Positions 1-8,599 are shown, counted from the stretch's first letter. The stretch: DNA of 64,000 bases from Akkermansia sp. (GCF_020860705.1 NZ_JAJBTT010000054.1:62001-126000), one strand, 5' to 3'. Notes: generated by a model from the sequence alone, not told the origin. Made by a program: numbers and translations.

Positions 1-574
1 GTTCCTTCTTGGTGTACATGCCTTCGTTGGCCAGCAGGGCGTTGTTCTGGCCTTCCGGGGCAGAGGGGCGTACGGCGCCGATGGTGCGGAGCTTGTCGTA
101 GCCCGGCACGGGGAGGCGCCAGCCCTGGTCTTCCGTCAGGTGGAGGTGCAGGACATTGTACTTGTAGTAGTGCATGGCGTCCACGAAGTTGTAAAGTTCC
201 TTCATGGGATAGTGATAGCGGCCCACGTCCACCATCATGCCGCGCCAGCCGAAGTCCGGAGCGTCCTGGATGCTGCCGCAGGGAAGGCCTTCCGGCGTGT
301 CCGAGAGCTGGTCCTGAAGCTGGAACAGGGTAGCCATGGCCATGGCTTTTCCGTTGGGCGTGGTATAGCGAAGCTCCACGCCGCCGGGCGTGAGCTTCAT
401 GGTGTATCCTTCATTGCCCAGTCCGGCAACTTTCTGCTCGTTCAGGATCTTGAGATTCTTGGTGGTGCCGGATGCCGTCGTTACCTTGACGGGTTCCGGA
501 ATGATGTTGTAGGGATTGGTCCCGGCCCAGCAAAGGGAGCCGAGGAACGCAGCCGCTAGCAGGAGTGCTTTCAT
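1..574 (-). CDS. Beta-N-acetylhexosaminidase (GH20), 3' part cut by window edge
   Basis: This is the N-terminal part (about 191 residues) of an exported glycoside hydrolase family 20 enzyme, which removes terminal GlcNAc or GalNAc from mucin-type glycans. A signal peptide is visible (MKALLLAAAFLGSLCWA). It is followed by the GH20b alpha/beta domain and the start of the catalytic barrel, with the family strings DFGWRGMMVDVGRYHYP and YKYNVLHLHLTEDQGWR at about residues 110-155. The catalytic Asp-Glu pair would lie beyond the window. It sits 114 bp downstream of a sulfatase on the same strand, so the two probably act together: sulfate removal first, then release of the exposed hexosamine. Family call is firm; substrate preference is not visible. 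Confidence 0.93.
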   Translation of the reverse strand, partial: MKALLLAAAFLGSLCWAGTNPYNIIPEPVKVTTASGTTKNLKILNEQKVAGLGNEGYTMKLTPGGVELRYTTPNGKAMAMATLFQLQDQLSDTPEGLPCGSIQDAPDFGWRGMMVDVGRYHYPMKELYNFVDAMHYYKYNVLHLHLTEDQGWRLPVPGYDKLRTIGAVRPSAPEGQNNALLANEGMYTKKE

Positions 575-688
575 GGGATGATGTTTGGCGATGGTTGATG
601 TTTGGGGGATGTTCCTGCGTTGTTCCGCCGCCGTCCGGATGATGTGCCGGAACGTGTTTCCCGGAAGCAGAACAGGTACGGAGAATAT

Positions 689-2404
689 TCAGTTTTTGGA
701 AGGGGCGCAATCCCACCGGGGTTTGACGGAGAGCTTGCCCGTGGCTCCCGGGAAGCCTTCCGGCACCTGGTAGTCCTTGCGGAGCTGCTGGTACAGTTTT
801 TTGAGTTCCTTGACGGTTTCCGCATATTCCGGTTTGTTCACCACGTTATGCATCTGGGCGGGATCCTTGTGGTTGTCGAAAAGCATCCATTCGTCACTGG
901 TCCAGAGATAGGAGAGGGTATATCTCTCCGTGCGGAGGCCGTCATGCCGGGGAGCGTTATGTTCGCCCGGATTTTCATAAAAAGCGTAGTAGAGGGGGCG
1001 GTTCTTGAAGTCCTGGTGCTCTCCTGTATTGAACAGCGGGACAAGGCTGCGGCCCTGGAAGGTGTTCATGTTTTCCGGCGTGGCCGCTCCGGCCACTTCA
1101 CAGAAGGTGGGGGCGTAGTCCAGTTCCTGCACCATCGCGTTGGAACGCACGCCGGGCTTGATATGGCCGGGCCATTTCATGATGAGGGGCATGCGGAAGG
1201 ATTCCTCAAAAATCCAGCGCTTGTCGTACAGCCCGTGTTCACCCATGTAGAAGCCCTGGTCGCCGCAATAGAGGACCAGCGTATTCTTGTCCAGGCCGTT
1301 CTGCTTCAGGTAATCCATGATCTGGCCGATGCTTTCATCCACGGAGAGCACGGTGCCCAGGTAGTCTTCCATGTAATGGCGCCAGCGGCGCAGCAGGATG
1401 TCGCGCTGGGTCTTGATCTTTCCGCTTTGAATATCTTTCACGAGCTGGACGGTGCGGGCCTTGTGGTAGTTGTACCAGGCTTCCTTCTGCTGCGGGTCCA
1501 TGCGCACCCATTCCGGCATGTCCCAGTCGTACTTGGTATGCAGGGTCTTGGATTCCGGGCAGGAAATCATTTTCTGGATGTCTTCCGGCACCACGTCCTT
1601 GATCAGGTGTTCGTCAGACCAGACGTTGAAGTGGTTGAGCAGCGTCTGTTCCGTCATTTTCAGGAATTCCGGGCGGTCTGCAAAATCGTCTTCCAGATTG
1701 GCGGGCGGGTCAATGGCGTCTGCATATTGCTTGGCGCGCCCCAGATTCTGAATAGAGGGGCACCAGCAGCGGTGCGGCGCCTTGTGGCCCACGACGAGCA
1801 TGAAGGGTTTGTTCTTGTCGCGCTGTTCCAGCCATTTGAGACTCTTTTGCGTGACCAGCTCCGTGGCATAGCCGGGTTCCCTCTTCACCACGCGCTTGCC
1901 GTCCTTGCCGGGAGTAATGAAATCCGGGTTAAAGTAATTCCCCTGGCCGGGGAAAATTTCCCATGCATCAAATCCGGTAGGGTCTGATTCCAAGTGCCAT
2001 TTGCCCACCATGGCGGTCTGATAGCCGGCCTTCTGAAGCATTTTCGGGAAAGTGGGCTGGGAGCCGTCAAAGGGGGCTGCATGTTCATTGAAGAGATAGC
2101 CGTTCATGTGGGAATGGCGTCCCGTATAAATGCAGGCGCGCGACGGACCGCACAGGGAATTGGCGCAGTAACTGCGGTCAAAGACCATGCCTTCCTCAGC
2201 CAGTTTGCGGAAGTTCGGATAGGGCATGGGAGAATCCTTCTCACAGGTGCCAAGGGTCTGGAAGGAATGGTCGTCAGTAACAATAACCACGATGTTGGGA
2301 CGCTGGTCCGGCGCCTGTGTCTGCGGCTTGTCCGCAGATGCTGACAGGGAACAGGCTGCAAGCGCTAGTGCTGTAACGGTATGGCGGTTCATCATAGGAA
2401 TCAT
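689..2404 (-). CDS. Secreted sulfatase (arylsulfatase family, S1)
   Basis: This 571-residue sulfatase hydrolyses sulfate esters and is probably exported to act on sulfated glycans. The N-terminus has a signal peptide; the first Met gives MIPMMNRHTV and Met5 is an equally good start. A metal-binding Asp pair lies in VIVTDDHSF at about 41-48. The formylglycine signature C-x-P-S-R is at Cys85 (LCGPSRACIYTGRH), followed by GKWH and the C-terminal GDQGFYMGEHG block. It needs a formylglycine-generating or anaerobic sulfatase-maturating enzyme, not seen here. It is a close paralogue of the sulfatase at 52367-54025 and lies upstream of the GH20 gene, probably as a two-gene unit. Confidence 0.95.
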   Translation of the reverse strand: MIPMMNRHTVTALALAACSLSASADKPQTQAPDQRPNIVVIVTDDHSFQTLGTCEKDSPMPYPNFRKLAEEGMVFDRSYCANSLCGPSRACIYTGRHSHMNGYLFNEHAAPFDGSQPTFPKMLQKAGYQTAMVGKWHLESDPTGFDAWEIFPGQGNYFNPDFITPGKDGKRVVKREPGYATELVTQKSLKWLEQRDKNKPFMLVVGHKAPHRCWCPSIQNLGRAKQYADAIDPPANLEDDFADRPEFLKMTEQTLLNHFNVWSDEHLIKDVVPEDIQKMISCPESKTLHTKYDWDMPEWVRMDPQQKEAWYNYHKARTVQLVKDIQSGKIKTQRDILLRRWRHYMEDYLGTVLSVDESIGQIMDYLKQNGLDKNTLVLYCGDQGFYMGEHGLYDKRWIFEESFRMPLIMKWPGHIKPGVRSNAMVQELDYAPTFCEVAGAATPENMNTFQGRSLVPLFNTGEHQDFKNRPLYYAFYENPGEHNAPRHDGLRTERYTLSYLWTSDEWMLFDNHKDPAQMHNVVNKPEYAETVKELKKLYQQLRKDYQVPEGFPGATGKLSVKPRWDCAPSKN

Positions 2405-2772
2405 GAATTAAACAGGTGAATGATTGAACAGGGGCGACAGGATGTGTCCGGAAGGACATTGTTTCCCGTGTAAAAAGACCACATCCCCGAAATGAAAAAC
2501 TTACGGGAGAGAGTTTTAGGAAAAATAAAACATCAGTTTCATATTTCAACATAAAAATAAAATGAACACGTAAGTTCATGAACATGCCGCCTTCCGGTCG
2601 AACCGGCAGGGGAAGCCGTTTTCCCATCCGGATGAAAGACATAACGGCGAATTCCGGCAGGATGGGGCACCCAGGCGGGAAGCCTGTTATTTTACGAAGG
2701 AAACGACGGAATTTCTTCCATTACAGTAGCTCCCTGCCGGGTGCGGCAGGGAGTAAATCAAAGAGCGCCGGA
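2405..2772. other. Intergenic region, sulfatase promoter side
   Basis: No gene is supported here. The AT-rich part (about 2510-2580) probably carries the sulfatase promoter. A hairpin with a 9-bp perfect stem (2730-2738 with 2745-2753) lies just past the stop of the thioredoxin-like gene and may end that transcript, but no T-run follows it on the minus strand. Confidence 0.4.
2522..2579 (-). promoter_or_regulatory. Candidate sulfatase promoter with upstream palindrome
   Basis: On the minus strand TTGAAA (2544-2549) is spaced 16 bp from TATTTT (2522-2527), a plausible sigma70-type promoter about 120 bp before the sulfatase start. Immediately upstream is a small inverted repeat ATGAAC-N6-GTTCAT (2562-2579) that could be an operator. 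Pattern match by eye only. Confidence 0.3.
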
Positions 2773-3756
2773 TCAGGAGCCCCGGGGGGAGGGCCGCTCA
2801 TTCCGGCTATTGTTTTCATGAGCCTTTTTCTGTTCCAAAAGCCACTTCCTGTCCTGAAGGCTGAGTTTTTCCAGGGACGTTTTGCTCTGGTGCCCGTCCA
2901 GTTCCTGGAGCCAGAGGGTCCTGTTTTTCTCCGAGTAACGGGAAAGCTTGGCGAAAACGGTGTTTCCATTAACACCTGTCCAGACACGGTATCCTTTGGG
3001 TATCAGCGTTTTCTTAAATTCTTCATATTGTTTTCCGGCCAGTTTGACGCTGTTTTTAATCTGGTCAAAGTAAAGGGCCTTTTGCCCGGTATAATAGCCG
3101 CGCAGCGTGTCCACCTTCGTGCCGTCCGGAGACATGACCAGAAGCACGGGAGTGCCCCTGACGCCAAACAGGGAAGGCGCCTTCTGCACGTAATCCAGCA
3201 TTTTCTTGCGCTTCTTGAAAACAGGTTCGCTTTCAAATTTTTCCGCCTGGTCGTAACAGACACGGACGACGTTGTTTTTTGCCCAGTCTTCAAACTCCTT
3301 GGTCTGGAGAAGCTCCGCCGCCAGTTTTCTGCTGGGAGGGCTGCCCGCAGAATGGTGGAACCAGATCAGGATGGGTTTTCCGGTGCTCTGGGCCTCCCGG
3401 AGGGCGGAGGAATAACTTTGGATCCAGCGCTCATTTTCCTTGCGCTGGGCAAAGGCTTCTTCCAGGCCGGGAATGGGGGCGTCCGGATCATGCGCGTCCG
3501 TGTAGTAGACGGCTCCGCTGTCGGCCTTGGTCATTTCCTCCTGCGTGGTGGCGGTGATCTGGTGGGCCTGTTGCTGGCCCGGCGTTGTGCCCATCAGCCC
3601 GGTCGGAACATTGGCAATGGAATTGGACATATTGTCCTGCATGTATTCCGAAAGGCTCTTTTTCACTTTCGGTTTTCCCGATTCCGGAGAGGTTCCCACA
3701 CAGGAGCACAGGGCGGCGGAGGCAAACAGAAGCATGGATAGCCTGAGCAGACTCAT
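2773..3756 (-). CDS. Thioredoxin-fold lipoprotein lacking CxxC, with SHD1-like C-terminus
   Basis: The start is placed at 3756 because it gives a lipoprotein signal (MSLLRLSMLLFASAALCSC, lipidation at Cys19 or Cys17); the open frame extends upstream without a better start. The mature 327-residue protein has a thioredoxin-like domain (about 120-240: KPILIWFHHSAG, then VRGTPVLLVMSPDG with the cis-Pro). The CxxC position reads HSAGSPPS, so it is not a dithiol oxidoreductase of the usual kind. The last 60 residues (RVWTGVNGNTVFAKL through LDGHQSKTSLEKLSLQD) resemble the SHD1-like module common in Planctomycetes and Verrucomicrobia. It lies downstream of lepA on the same strand. Role unknown. Confidence 0.75.
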   Translation of the reverse strand: MSLLRLSMLLFASAALCSCVGTSPESGKPKVKKSLSEYMQDNMSNSIANVPTGLMGTTPGQQQAHQITATTQEEMTKADSGAVYYTDAHDPDAPIPGLEEAFAQRKENERWIQSYSSALREAQSTGKPILIWFHHSAGSPPSRKLAAELLQTKEFEDWAKNNVVRVCYDQAEKFESEPVFKKRKKMLDYVQKAPSLFGVRGTPVLLVMSPDGTKVDTLRGYYTGQKALYFDQIKNSVKLAGKQYEEFKKTLIPKGYRVWTGVNGNTVFAKLSRYSEKNRTLWLQELDGHQSKTSLEKLSLQDRKWLLEQKKAHENNSRNERPSPRGS

Positions 3757-3918
3757 GCCCGATCTGATAGCATAACCGGCGATGGTTCGCAACCGGGAAT
3801 TTGCAGTCATCGGCGGCAGGTTTTCAGGAGCTTTTTCCCGGTTTGCCATTCCCGTGTGCTGCATCCGGCTTTCCAGCGGCTCTTTCCTGGACGGGGGCCA
3901 CACGGGGCGGAGCGGGGA

Positions 3919-5718
3919 TCAGTCCCCCGTTTTCAGCACCTTGATGAAAGCTTCCTGAGGAATGTTGATTTTCCCGATGGCCTTCATGCGCTTTTTGCCT
4001 TCCTTCTGCTTTTCCAGCAGTTTGCGCTTGCGGGTGACGTCGCCGCCGTAGCATTTGGCCGTCACGTCCTTGCGCATGGGGGAGATGCTTTCCCTGGCGA
4101 TGATCTTGCCGCCGATGCAGGCCTGGATGGCCACGGTAAAGAGCTGGCGGGGGATGACGTTTTTCAGCCGTTCCGCCAGTTCGCGGCCGCGGGAGGCGGC
4201 TTTATCCTGGTGGACGATCATGGAGAAGGCGTCCACCGGTTCCCCGGCGATGAGCATATCCATCTTGATAAGCTTGGCGGCCTGGTATCCGGCGTATTCA
4301 TAGTCCATGGAGCCGTAGCCGCGAGTCATGGATTTGAGCTTGTCGTTGAAGTCCACCAGAATTTCCGCCAGCGGAACGGTGCAGGTGAGCATCACGCGTG
4401 TGTCGTCAATCGTTTCCGTGTTGGTCACGCTGCCGCGTTTTTCCAGAACGAGCTGCATGATGTCTCCGATGTATTCCCCCGGCAGCATGATGAACACCTT
4501 GACGATGGGTTCCCGGATCTCCTGAATTTCCTGCGGTTCCGGGAGCAGGCTGGGATTGTCCACGTTTGTTTCCTCCCCGTTAGTCTTGGTGACTTCATAA
4601 ATCACGGAGGGATAGGTGGAAATGATGTCCATGTTGAATTCACGGCGCAGGCGCTCCTGGATGATTTCCATATGGAGCAGGCCCAGGAAGCCGCAGCGGA
4701 ACCCGAAGCCCAGGGCCACGGATGATTCCGCCTGGAAGGAGAAGGCGGCATCATTGATCTGAAGCTTGGCCATGGCGGCCTTCAGGGCTTCAAAATCGGA
4801 GGAGTCCACCGGATAAATGCCGGAAAAGACCATCGGGCGGATTTCCTTGAAGCCCGGCAGGGGGGACGGGCACGGGCGCATGTAGTCCGTGTAGGTATCG
4901 CCGATCTTGACGTCCGCCGCGGATTTCATGTTGGCGATAATGTAGCCCACATCGCCCGCTTCCAGAGAGTCCGTCCGGGTCATCTTGGGAGTGAAAATGC
5001 CTACTTCCTTCACCTCATACACTTCATCCGTAGCGAAAAGCTTGACCTTCATGCCGCGCTGCACGCTGCCGGAGATGACGCGCACATAAGAGACCACGCC
5101 GCGGTAGGCGTCATAAACGGAATCAAACACCAGGGCTCGCAGGAGCCCGTCTTTTTCCGTTACAGGAGGGGGAATGCGCTGAACGACGGCTTCCAGGATA
5201 TCGTCAATACCGATGCCCATTTTGGCGGAGGCGTGGATGGCTTCCTCATGGGGAATGCAGACGATGTCTTCCAGCTGGCGGTACACGTTGGGAAGGTTGG
5301 CGCTGGGAAGGTCGATCTTGTTGATGACAGGGATGATCGCCAGATTCAAGTCCATCGCCAGGTGCATGTTCGCGAGCGTCTGGGCTTCCACGCCCTGGGC
5401 CGCGTCTACGATGAGGAGGGCGCCTTCACAGGCAGCCAGGGAGCGGGACACTTCATAGGAAAAGTCCACGTGTCCGGGCGTATCCAGCAGGTTGAGCTTG
5501 TAGGTTTTGCCATCCTTGGCCTTGTAAAAGATGGTGACGGGGTGGGACTTGATGGTGATGCCCTTTTCCCGTTCCAGGTCCATGGCATCCAGAAGCTGAT
5601 CCTGCTTTTCCCGTTCGGAAATGGTATTCGTCTTTTCCAGCAACCGGTCGGAAAGAGTGGTTTTTCCGTGGTCGATGTGAGCGATGATGGAGAAATTGCG
5701 AGTCAGTTCAATGGACAT
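3919..5718 (-). CDS. lepA: Elongation factor 4 (LepA)
   Basis: This ribosome-associated GTPase is thought to back-translocate or assist ribosome assembly and initiation. The 599-residue length is standard. The G1 motif AHIDHGKT lies at about 13-20, followed by the switch-2 DTPGHVDF and the NKID G4 motif. The C-terminal LepA-specific domain includes GFRCGFLGLLHMEIIQERL and ends in the Lys-rich block GGDVTRKRKLLEKQKEGKKR. The start at 5718 matches the family N-terminus. Its neighbours are unrelated, and the thioredoxin-like lipoprotein downstream could be co-transcribed. Confidence 0.98.
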   Translation of the reverse strand: MSIELTRNFSIIAHIDHGKTTLSDRLLEKTNTISEREKQDQLLDAMDLEREKGITIKSHPVTIFYKAKDGKTYKLNLLDTPGHVDFSYEVSRSLAACEGALLIVDAAQGVEAQTLANMHLAMDLNLAIIPVINKIDLPSANLPNVYRQLEDIVCIPHEEAIHASAKMGIGIDDILEAVVQRIPPPVTEKDGLLRALVFDSVYDAYRGVVSYVRVISGSVQRGMKVKLFATDEVYEVKEVGIFTPKMTRTDSLEAGDVGYIIANMKSAADVKIGDTYTDYMRPCPSPLPGFKEIRPMVFSGIYPVDSSDFEALKAAMAKLQINDAAFSFQAESSVALGFGFRCGFLGLLHMEIIQERLRREFNMDIISTYPSVIYEVTKTNGEETNVDNPSLLPEPQEIQEIREPIVKVFIMLPGEYIGDIMQLVLEKRGSVTNTETIDDTRVMLTCTVPLAEILVDFNDKLKSMTRGYGSMDYEYAGYQAAKLIKMDMLIAGEPVDAFSMIVHQDKAASRGRELAERLKNVIPRQLFTVAIQACIGGKIIARESISPMRKDVTAKCYGGDVTRKRKLLEKQKEGKKRMKAIGKINIPQEAFIKVLKTGD

Positions 5719-5976
5719 GGTGGTCTCTACCCTTCTAACGTGAGTGCCCTGTGCGCGGGGAGGGTAACACAGCGCCTGCGGCGGTCAAGACCGGAGCATG
5801 ACTGCCGCCTGTTCCGGCCAGCGGCCGGCACCGCGGCAGCTTCATATGTTCCGGAAAATCCGTCATTCATGACAGGACCGGAACCGGGAAATTGAACGTG
5901 GAGGGAAGGGGGAGGCTCTCAACTGGTGCAGGCACGGGAAACCTTCTCCGTGCGGCCATTTTTACTTCTTCAGCAT

Positions 5977-6180
5977 ATGAAATCCTTTTTAGCCGCTATT
6001 CTGAGTTTATTCATCCCCGGCCTGGGGCAGTTGTACAAGGGACATTTCGTCCAAGCCATCATCTGGTTCCTGGTGATTGGAGCGGCCTATGGCCTGTTAT
6101 ACTGGTTCGTCTTCGCCCTCGTTCCCATTGTCCTGCATATCATCTGCATTCTGCAGGCGTATTTCATGGATAACGAATGA
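5977..6180 (+). CDS. Small two-helix membrane protein
   Basis: This 67-residue inner membrane protein has two hydrophobic helices (about 3-17 and 24-60). The string SLFIPGLGQLYKGHF resembles the TM2/DUF5683-like small proteins whose helix starts with a PG-x-GQ motif. Start at 5977 is preferred over 5926 because the upstream extension is not hydrophobic or family-like. No function can be assigned. It stands alone between lepA (divergent) and the GyrI-like gene (convergent). Confidence 0.7.
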   Translation: MKSFLAAILSLFIPGLGQLYKGHFVQAIIWFLVIGAAYGLLYWFVFALVPIVLHIICILQAYFMDNE

Positions 6181-6204
6181 GGCCATTCGGAAGGTAGGGA
6201 GGTT

Positions 6205-6840
6205 TTAACGCCGCCTTGCCGGAAGGCGGAGGACGGTTTTCAACCTTTCCGGAGACGTTTTCCGGGGGTCGGACAGGTAAATCTCGTGGTGGGCGCGTGA
6301 ACCATCCATGTCGGGAAGGAGACCCTCCCTCTCCATGAAGGAGTGCATTTGCGCCAGGGTGGCCGGTTCCTCATCATAGGGGCCTGTGTGGAGGCATTGC
6401 ACGCAGAGTCCCTCCCGGAAGGAGGCCAGGCGCGCGGCGGCCACATTCAGGTGAGGTTTTTTCTTCCCGACCTGCTCCTGTGCATAAGACAGGGTTTCCG
6501 GCGTGACGAATCCGGGCTGGCGGATCATGGAGATCCAGCGGAAATCCTTTTTTTGAGAGGGAGAAGGGTTGTTGCAGTTCCACCAAAGGCCTTCCAGAGG
6601 CGGAACGACGTACTCCCGGTAATCCGGAACGGGAAAAGCTCCCTTTTTACCCCCCATGCGGACGGCATAGGACAGGGCGTACAGCAGTTCTATAGCGTGC
6701 TGGTACGCTCCTGCCGGATCATTAGGGTTTCCCTCTCCGTCCACCATGAAAAAAATCATTTCCGGAACGTCCACCAGCACGGGATGTGCCGGGGGCTGGT
6801 AAAGGTGTTTGTCTTCTTTTTTGAAATCCAGAGGCGGCAT
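6205..6840 (-). CDS. GyrI-like small-molecule-binding domain protein
   Basis: A 211-residue stand-alone cytosolic protein of the GyrI-like (SOUL/AraC effector-binding) type. Recognisable strings are the N-terminal FKKEDKHLYQPP, VPEMIFFMVDGEGNP, and the C-terminal LHTGPYDEEPATLAQMH and HHEIYLSDPRKTSPERLKTVLRLP, which are typical of the family. Members bind hydrophobic small molecules or, in some cases, hydrolyse reactive compounds. No DNA-binding domain is attached. It is monocistronic, with the PEP-CTERM gene upstream separated by a terminator hairpin. Confidence 0.85.
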   Translation of the reverse strand: MPPLDFKKEDKHLYQPPAHPVLVDVPEMIFFMVDGEGNPNDPAGAYQHAIELLYALSYAVRMGGKKGAFPVPDYREYVVPPLEGLWWNCNNPSPSQKKDFRWISMIRQPGFVTPETLSYAQEQVGKKKPHLNVAAARLASFREGLCVQCLHTGPYDEEPATLAQMHSFMEREGLLPDMDGSRAHHEIYLSDPRKTSPERLKTVLRLPARRR

Positions 6841-6879
6841 TGGGACAGAATAGCAGGAGAAAGGGAAACGTGCACGAAT

Positions 6880-6915
6880 AAAAGGCTGTTCCTCCCGTGG
6901 GAGAAACAGCCTTTT
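6880..6915 (-). terminator. Intrinsic terminator after the PEP-CTERM gene
   Basis: An 11-bp perfect stem AAAAGGCTGTT/AACAGCCTTTT, extended by CTCC/GGAG, sits 20 bp past the stop of the PEP-CTERM gene. The flanking A and T tracts let it work on either strand; the minus-strand gene is the obvious user. Confidence 0.75.
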
Positions 6916-6934
6916 GAGAAGAAAAAAGAATGCG

Positions 6935-7642
6935 TCAGGCTACTCTGCGACGGCGCAGCATCAGCGCAGCCAATCCTAGCAGGCCCAGGGATGCGGTAGC
7001 CGGTTCCGGAACGGCCAGCGTACCTTCCAGAGAAATGTCCGTGATCACGGCGTTATTTCCGTTGTTGCCCCCGGCACTTCCCAGAACAGCATAGACCTTG
7101 CCGTTTCCATTCGCTTTCATGTCGGCCATCTGTTCACCAGTCAGGTCATACGAAACGTTCCAGACGGAACCGTTGTTGCCTCTGGAACCCTTGCAAAGTT
7201 CCACAATATCGCCGTCCGTGGTTTCATACCAGAGGGAATAGGTGAACGTGGGGCCGGTACCGGGAGGCGTGAGCGTAAAGCTGAAGGCCAGTCCTTCATA
7301 AGTCTGGATGTTCTCAATGGTCATTTTCAGCCCGGCGCAGACGCCTGCCGTCCCGTTCATGTTGGGCAGCGTGATGGACTGGTTTCCCGTATTGACGGAA
7401 GCTTGTCCCCAGTTCATGTCACCATTGCCGGTGGTAGTGTACCACCCGTCAGCCCGGGAAGAACTACCCAGCCAACTCTTGACGTCGGTGGCAGTAATGC
7501 CGTTTCCTGCAAGGCGGCCGGAGGAGTTGTATCCCTGACGCGCAATGCTTTCGATGTCCGGCATCAATTCAACGGTTGCCGCTGAGGCGGCAGCCGCCAA
7601 CCCCGCTAGCCCGATGCAAATGCTCCATAATGTTTTCTTCAT
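6935..7642 (-). CDS. PEP-CTERM sorted exported protein
   Basis: A 235-residue exported protein. The start at 7642 gives a signal peptide (MKKTLWSICIGLAGLAAAASA). The C-terminus has the PEP-CTERM sorting signal: VPEPATASLGLLGLAALMLRR, i.e. the PEP motif, a hydrophobic helix and an Arg-rich end. This signal is cut by an exosortase and is typical of EPS- or biofilm-linked surface proteins. The middle (FTYSLWYETTDGDIVELCKG) looks like a beta-rich, LamG-like or autotransporter-style fold but I cannot name it. No exosortase or polysaccharide locus is visible nearby. The gene lies directly beside the 7.7-8.2 kb repeat island. Confidence 0.85.
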   Translation of the reverse strand: MKKTLWSICIGLAGLAAAASAATVELMPDIESIARQGYNSSGRLAGNGITATDVKSWLGSSSRADGWYTTTGNGDMNWGQASVNTGNQSITLPNMNGTAGVCAGLKMTIENIQTYEGLAFSFTLTPPGTGPTFTYSLWYETTDGDIVELCKGSRGNNGSVWNVSYDLTGEQMADMKANGNGKVYAVLGSAGGNNGNNAVITDISLEGTLAVPEPATASLGLLGLAALMLRRRRVA

Positions 7643-7674
7643 ATTTTTAGGTATGTTATGCGGCACTTACAATT

Positions 7675-7691
7675 GCGGATTAGCAATCCGC
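7675..7691. repeat. Border palindrome, left
   Basis: Perfect inverted repeat GCGGATT-AGC-AATCCGC. The same core with a different three-base loop occurs at 8217-8231 and at 57212-57228. Confidence 0.6.
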
Positions 7692-7798
7692 GGAGTTCCA
7701 GAGACGTTTCAATCGGGAGTTTTAGAAAGAACAAATTATTGTTTAACAAATACTTGCACGGTTTTTGCGACCGCCTGTCGCCTGGGGATTAATGGGAG

Positions 7799-7943
7799 TT
7801 AGGGCCTCCCGGCCCTAATAGATACTCTGGCGGGGCGGAGTGAAGACTATTAACCGAGAGCTTCCGCTGCGCTCAAGAAAAGCTTTCAACTACGAAAGGC
7901 AGGAGCCTTCCGTTCCCAGTCGCCGGAGGCGCAAATCTGCTGT
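7799..7943. repeat. Hairpin-rich direct repeat, copy 1
   Basis: It begins with the perfect hairpin TTAGGGCC-TCCC-GGCCCTAA and ends near GCGCAAATCTGCTG. It matches copy 2 in phase at an offset of 190 bp with scattered differences. The GGAGCCTTCCGTTCC hairpin near the end has a mismatch in this copy, so it looks the more decayed of the two. Confidence 0.85.
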
Positions 7944-7988
7944 GAGCAAACATTTCCGCCGTTTTTTTGCAAGTTTCTCTCCTGGGAA

Positions 7989-8133
7989 TTAGGGCCTCCC
8001 GGCCCTAATGGATACTCTGGCGGAGCGGAGTGAAGGCTATTAACCGAGAGCTTCCACTACGTTCCAGAAAAGCTTTTAACCACGAAAAGCGGGAGCCTTC
8101 CGCTCCCAGGCGCCGGAGGCGCACATCTGCTGC
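7989..8133. repeat. Hairpin-rich direct repeat, copy 2
   Basis: Second copy of the 7799-7943 unit. It contains three perfect hairpins: TTAGGGCC-TCCC-GGCCCTAA, GGGAGC-CTTCC-GCTCCC and GCGCC-GGA-GGCGC. The structure is what is expected of a REP/MITE-type dispersed element or a structured RNA. No coding capacity is seen. Confidence 0.85.
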
Positions 8134-8216
8134 CGGAGCAGAAGTGGACGGATCATGGAGGATGGCAAGGGAAATTTTTCGGAAACGTTTTTCTTACAAA
8201 TATTCTGGCTTGACTC

Positions 8217-8231
8217 CGGATTGCTAATCCG
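8217..8231. repeat. Border palindrome, right
   Basis: CGGATT-GCT-AATCCG, the counterpart of the palindrome at 7675-7691; together they bracket the repeat island. Confidence 0.6.
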
Positions 8232-8563
8232 TTGAAGCTCTATTTTTTATTTGAATAGAAATGTAAATCTTTCTCTATAAAAATATTGTATGTTTGCCTG
8301 TTTGGCGGAATCCGATTTTTCAGAGTTGGCGGCTGCCCATGTCCGGGATATTCCCGCCTCTCAACCCTGGGAAGGGAATTTTGAATTTCCTGTTTTTTCA
8401 AGGGAAGGAGAGGGACGGTGAAGCAGTGATTTCCCATGCCCTGCCGGGGCTGGAGACAGCGTGAAACAGGACGTTTCATTTGATGGGGAATAAAGCCTTC
8501 CCTGGAAAAGCCGGAAGGAGAGGTCCGGTGAACACCAGGTCCGGATTGTTTTCATCCGGGCAT

Positions 8564-8599
8564 AAAAAATGCGGGACCTTCACTTGGAAGGCCCCGCAT
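8564..8599 (-). terminator. rpoBC operon intrinsic terminator
   Basis: On the minus strand a 13-bp stem (8569-8581 with 8587-8599, one A/C mismatch, 5-nt loop) is followed directly by a run of six T (A tract at 8564-8569). It starts 23 bp past the rpoC stop. Confidence 0.9.

Noticed and set aside
2713..2760. Hairpin CTCCCTGCC/GGCAGGGAG as a terminator for the thioredoxin-like gene
   Set aside because: The stem is good but no T-run follows on the minus strand, so I listed it only in the intergenic note.
7799..8133. CRISPR array
   Set aside because: Only two long units with different internal changes and no short spacers; unit length and structure do not fit CRISPR.
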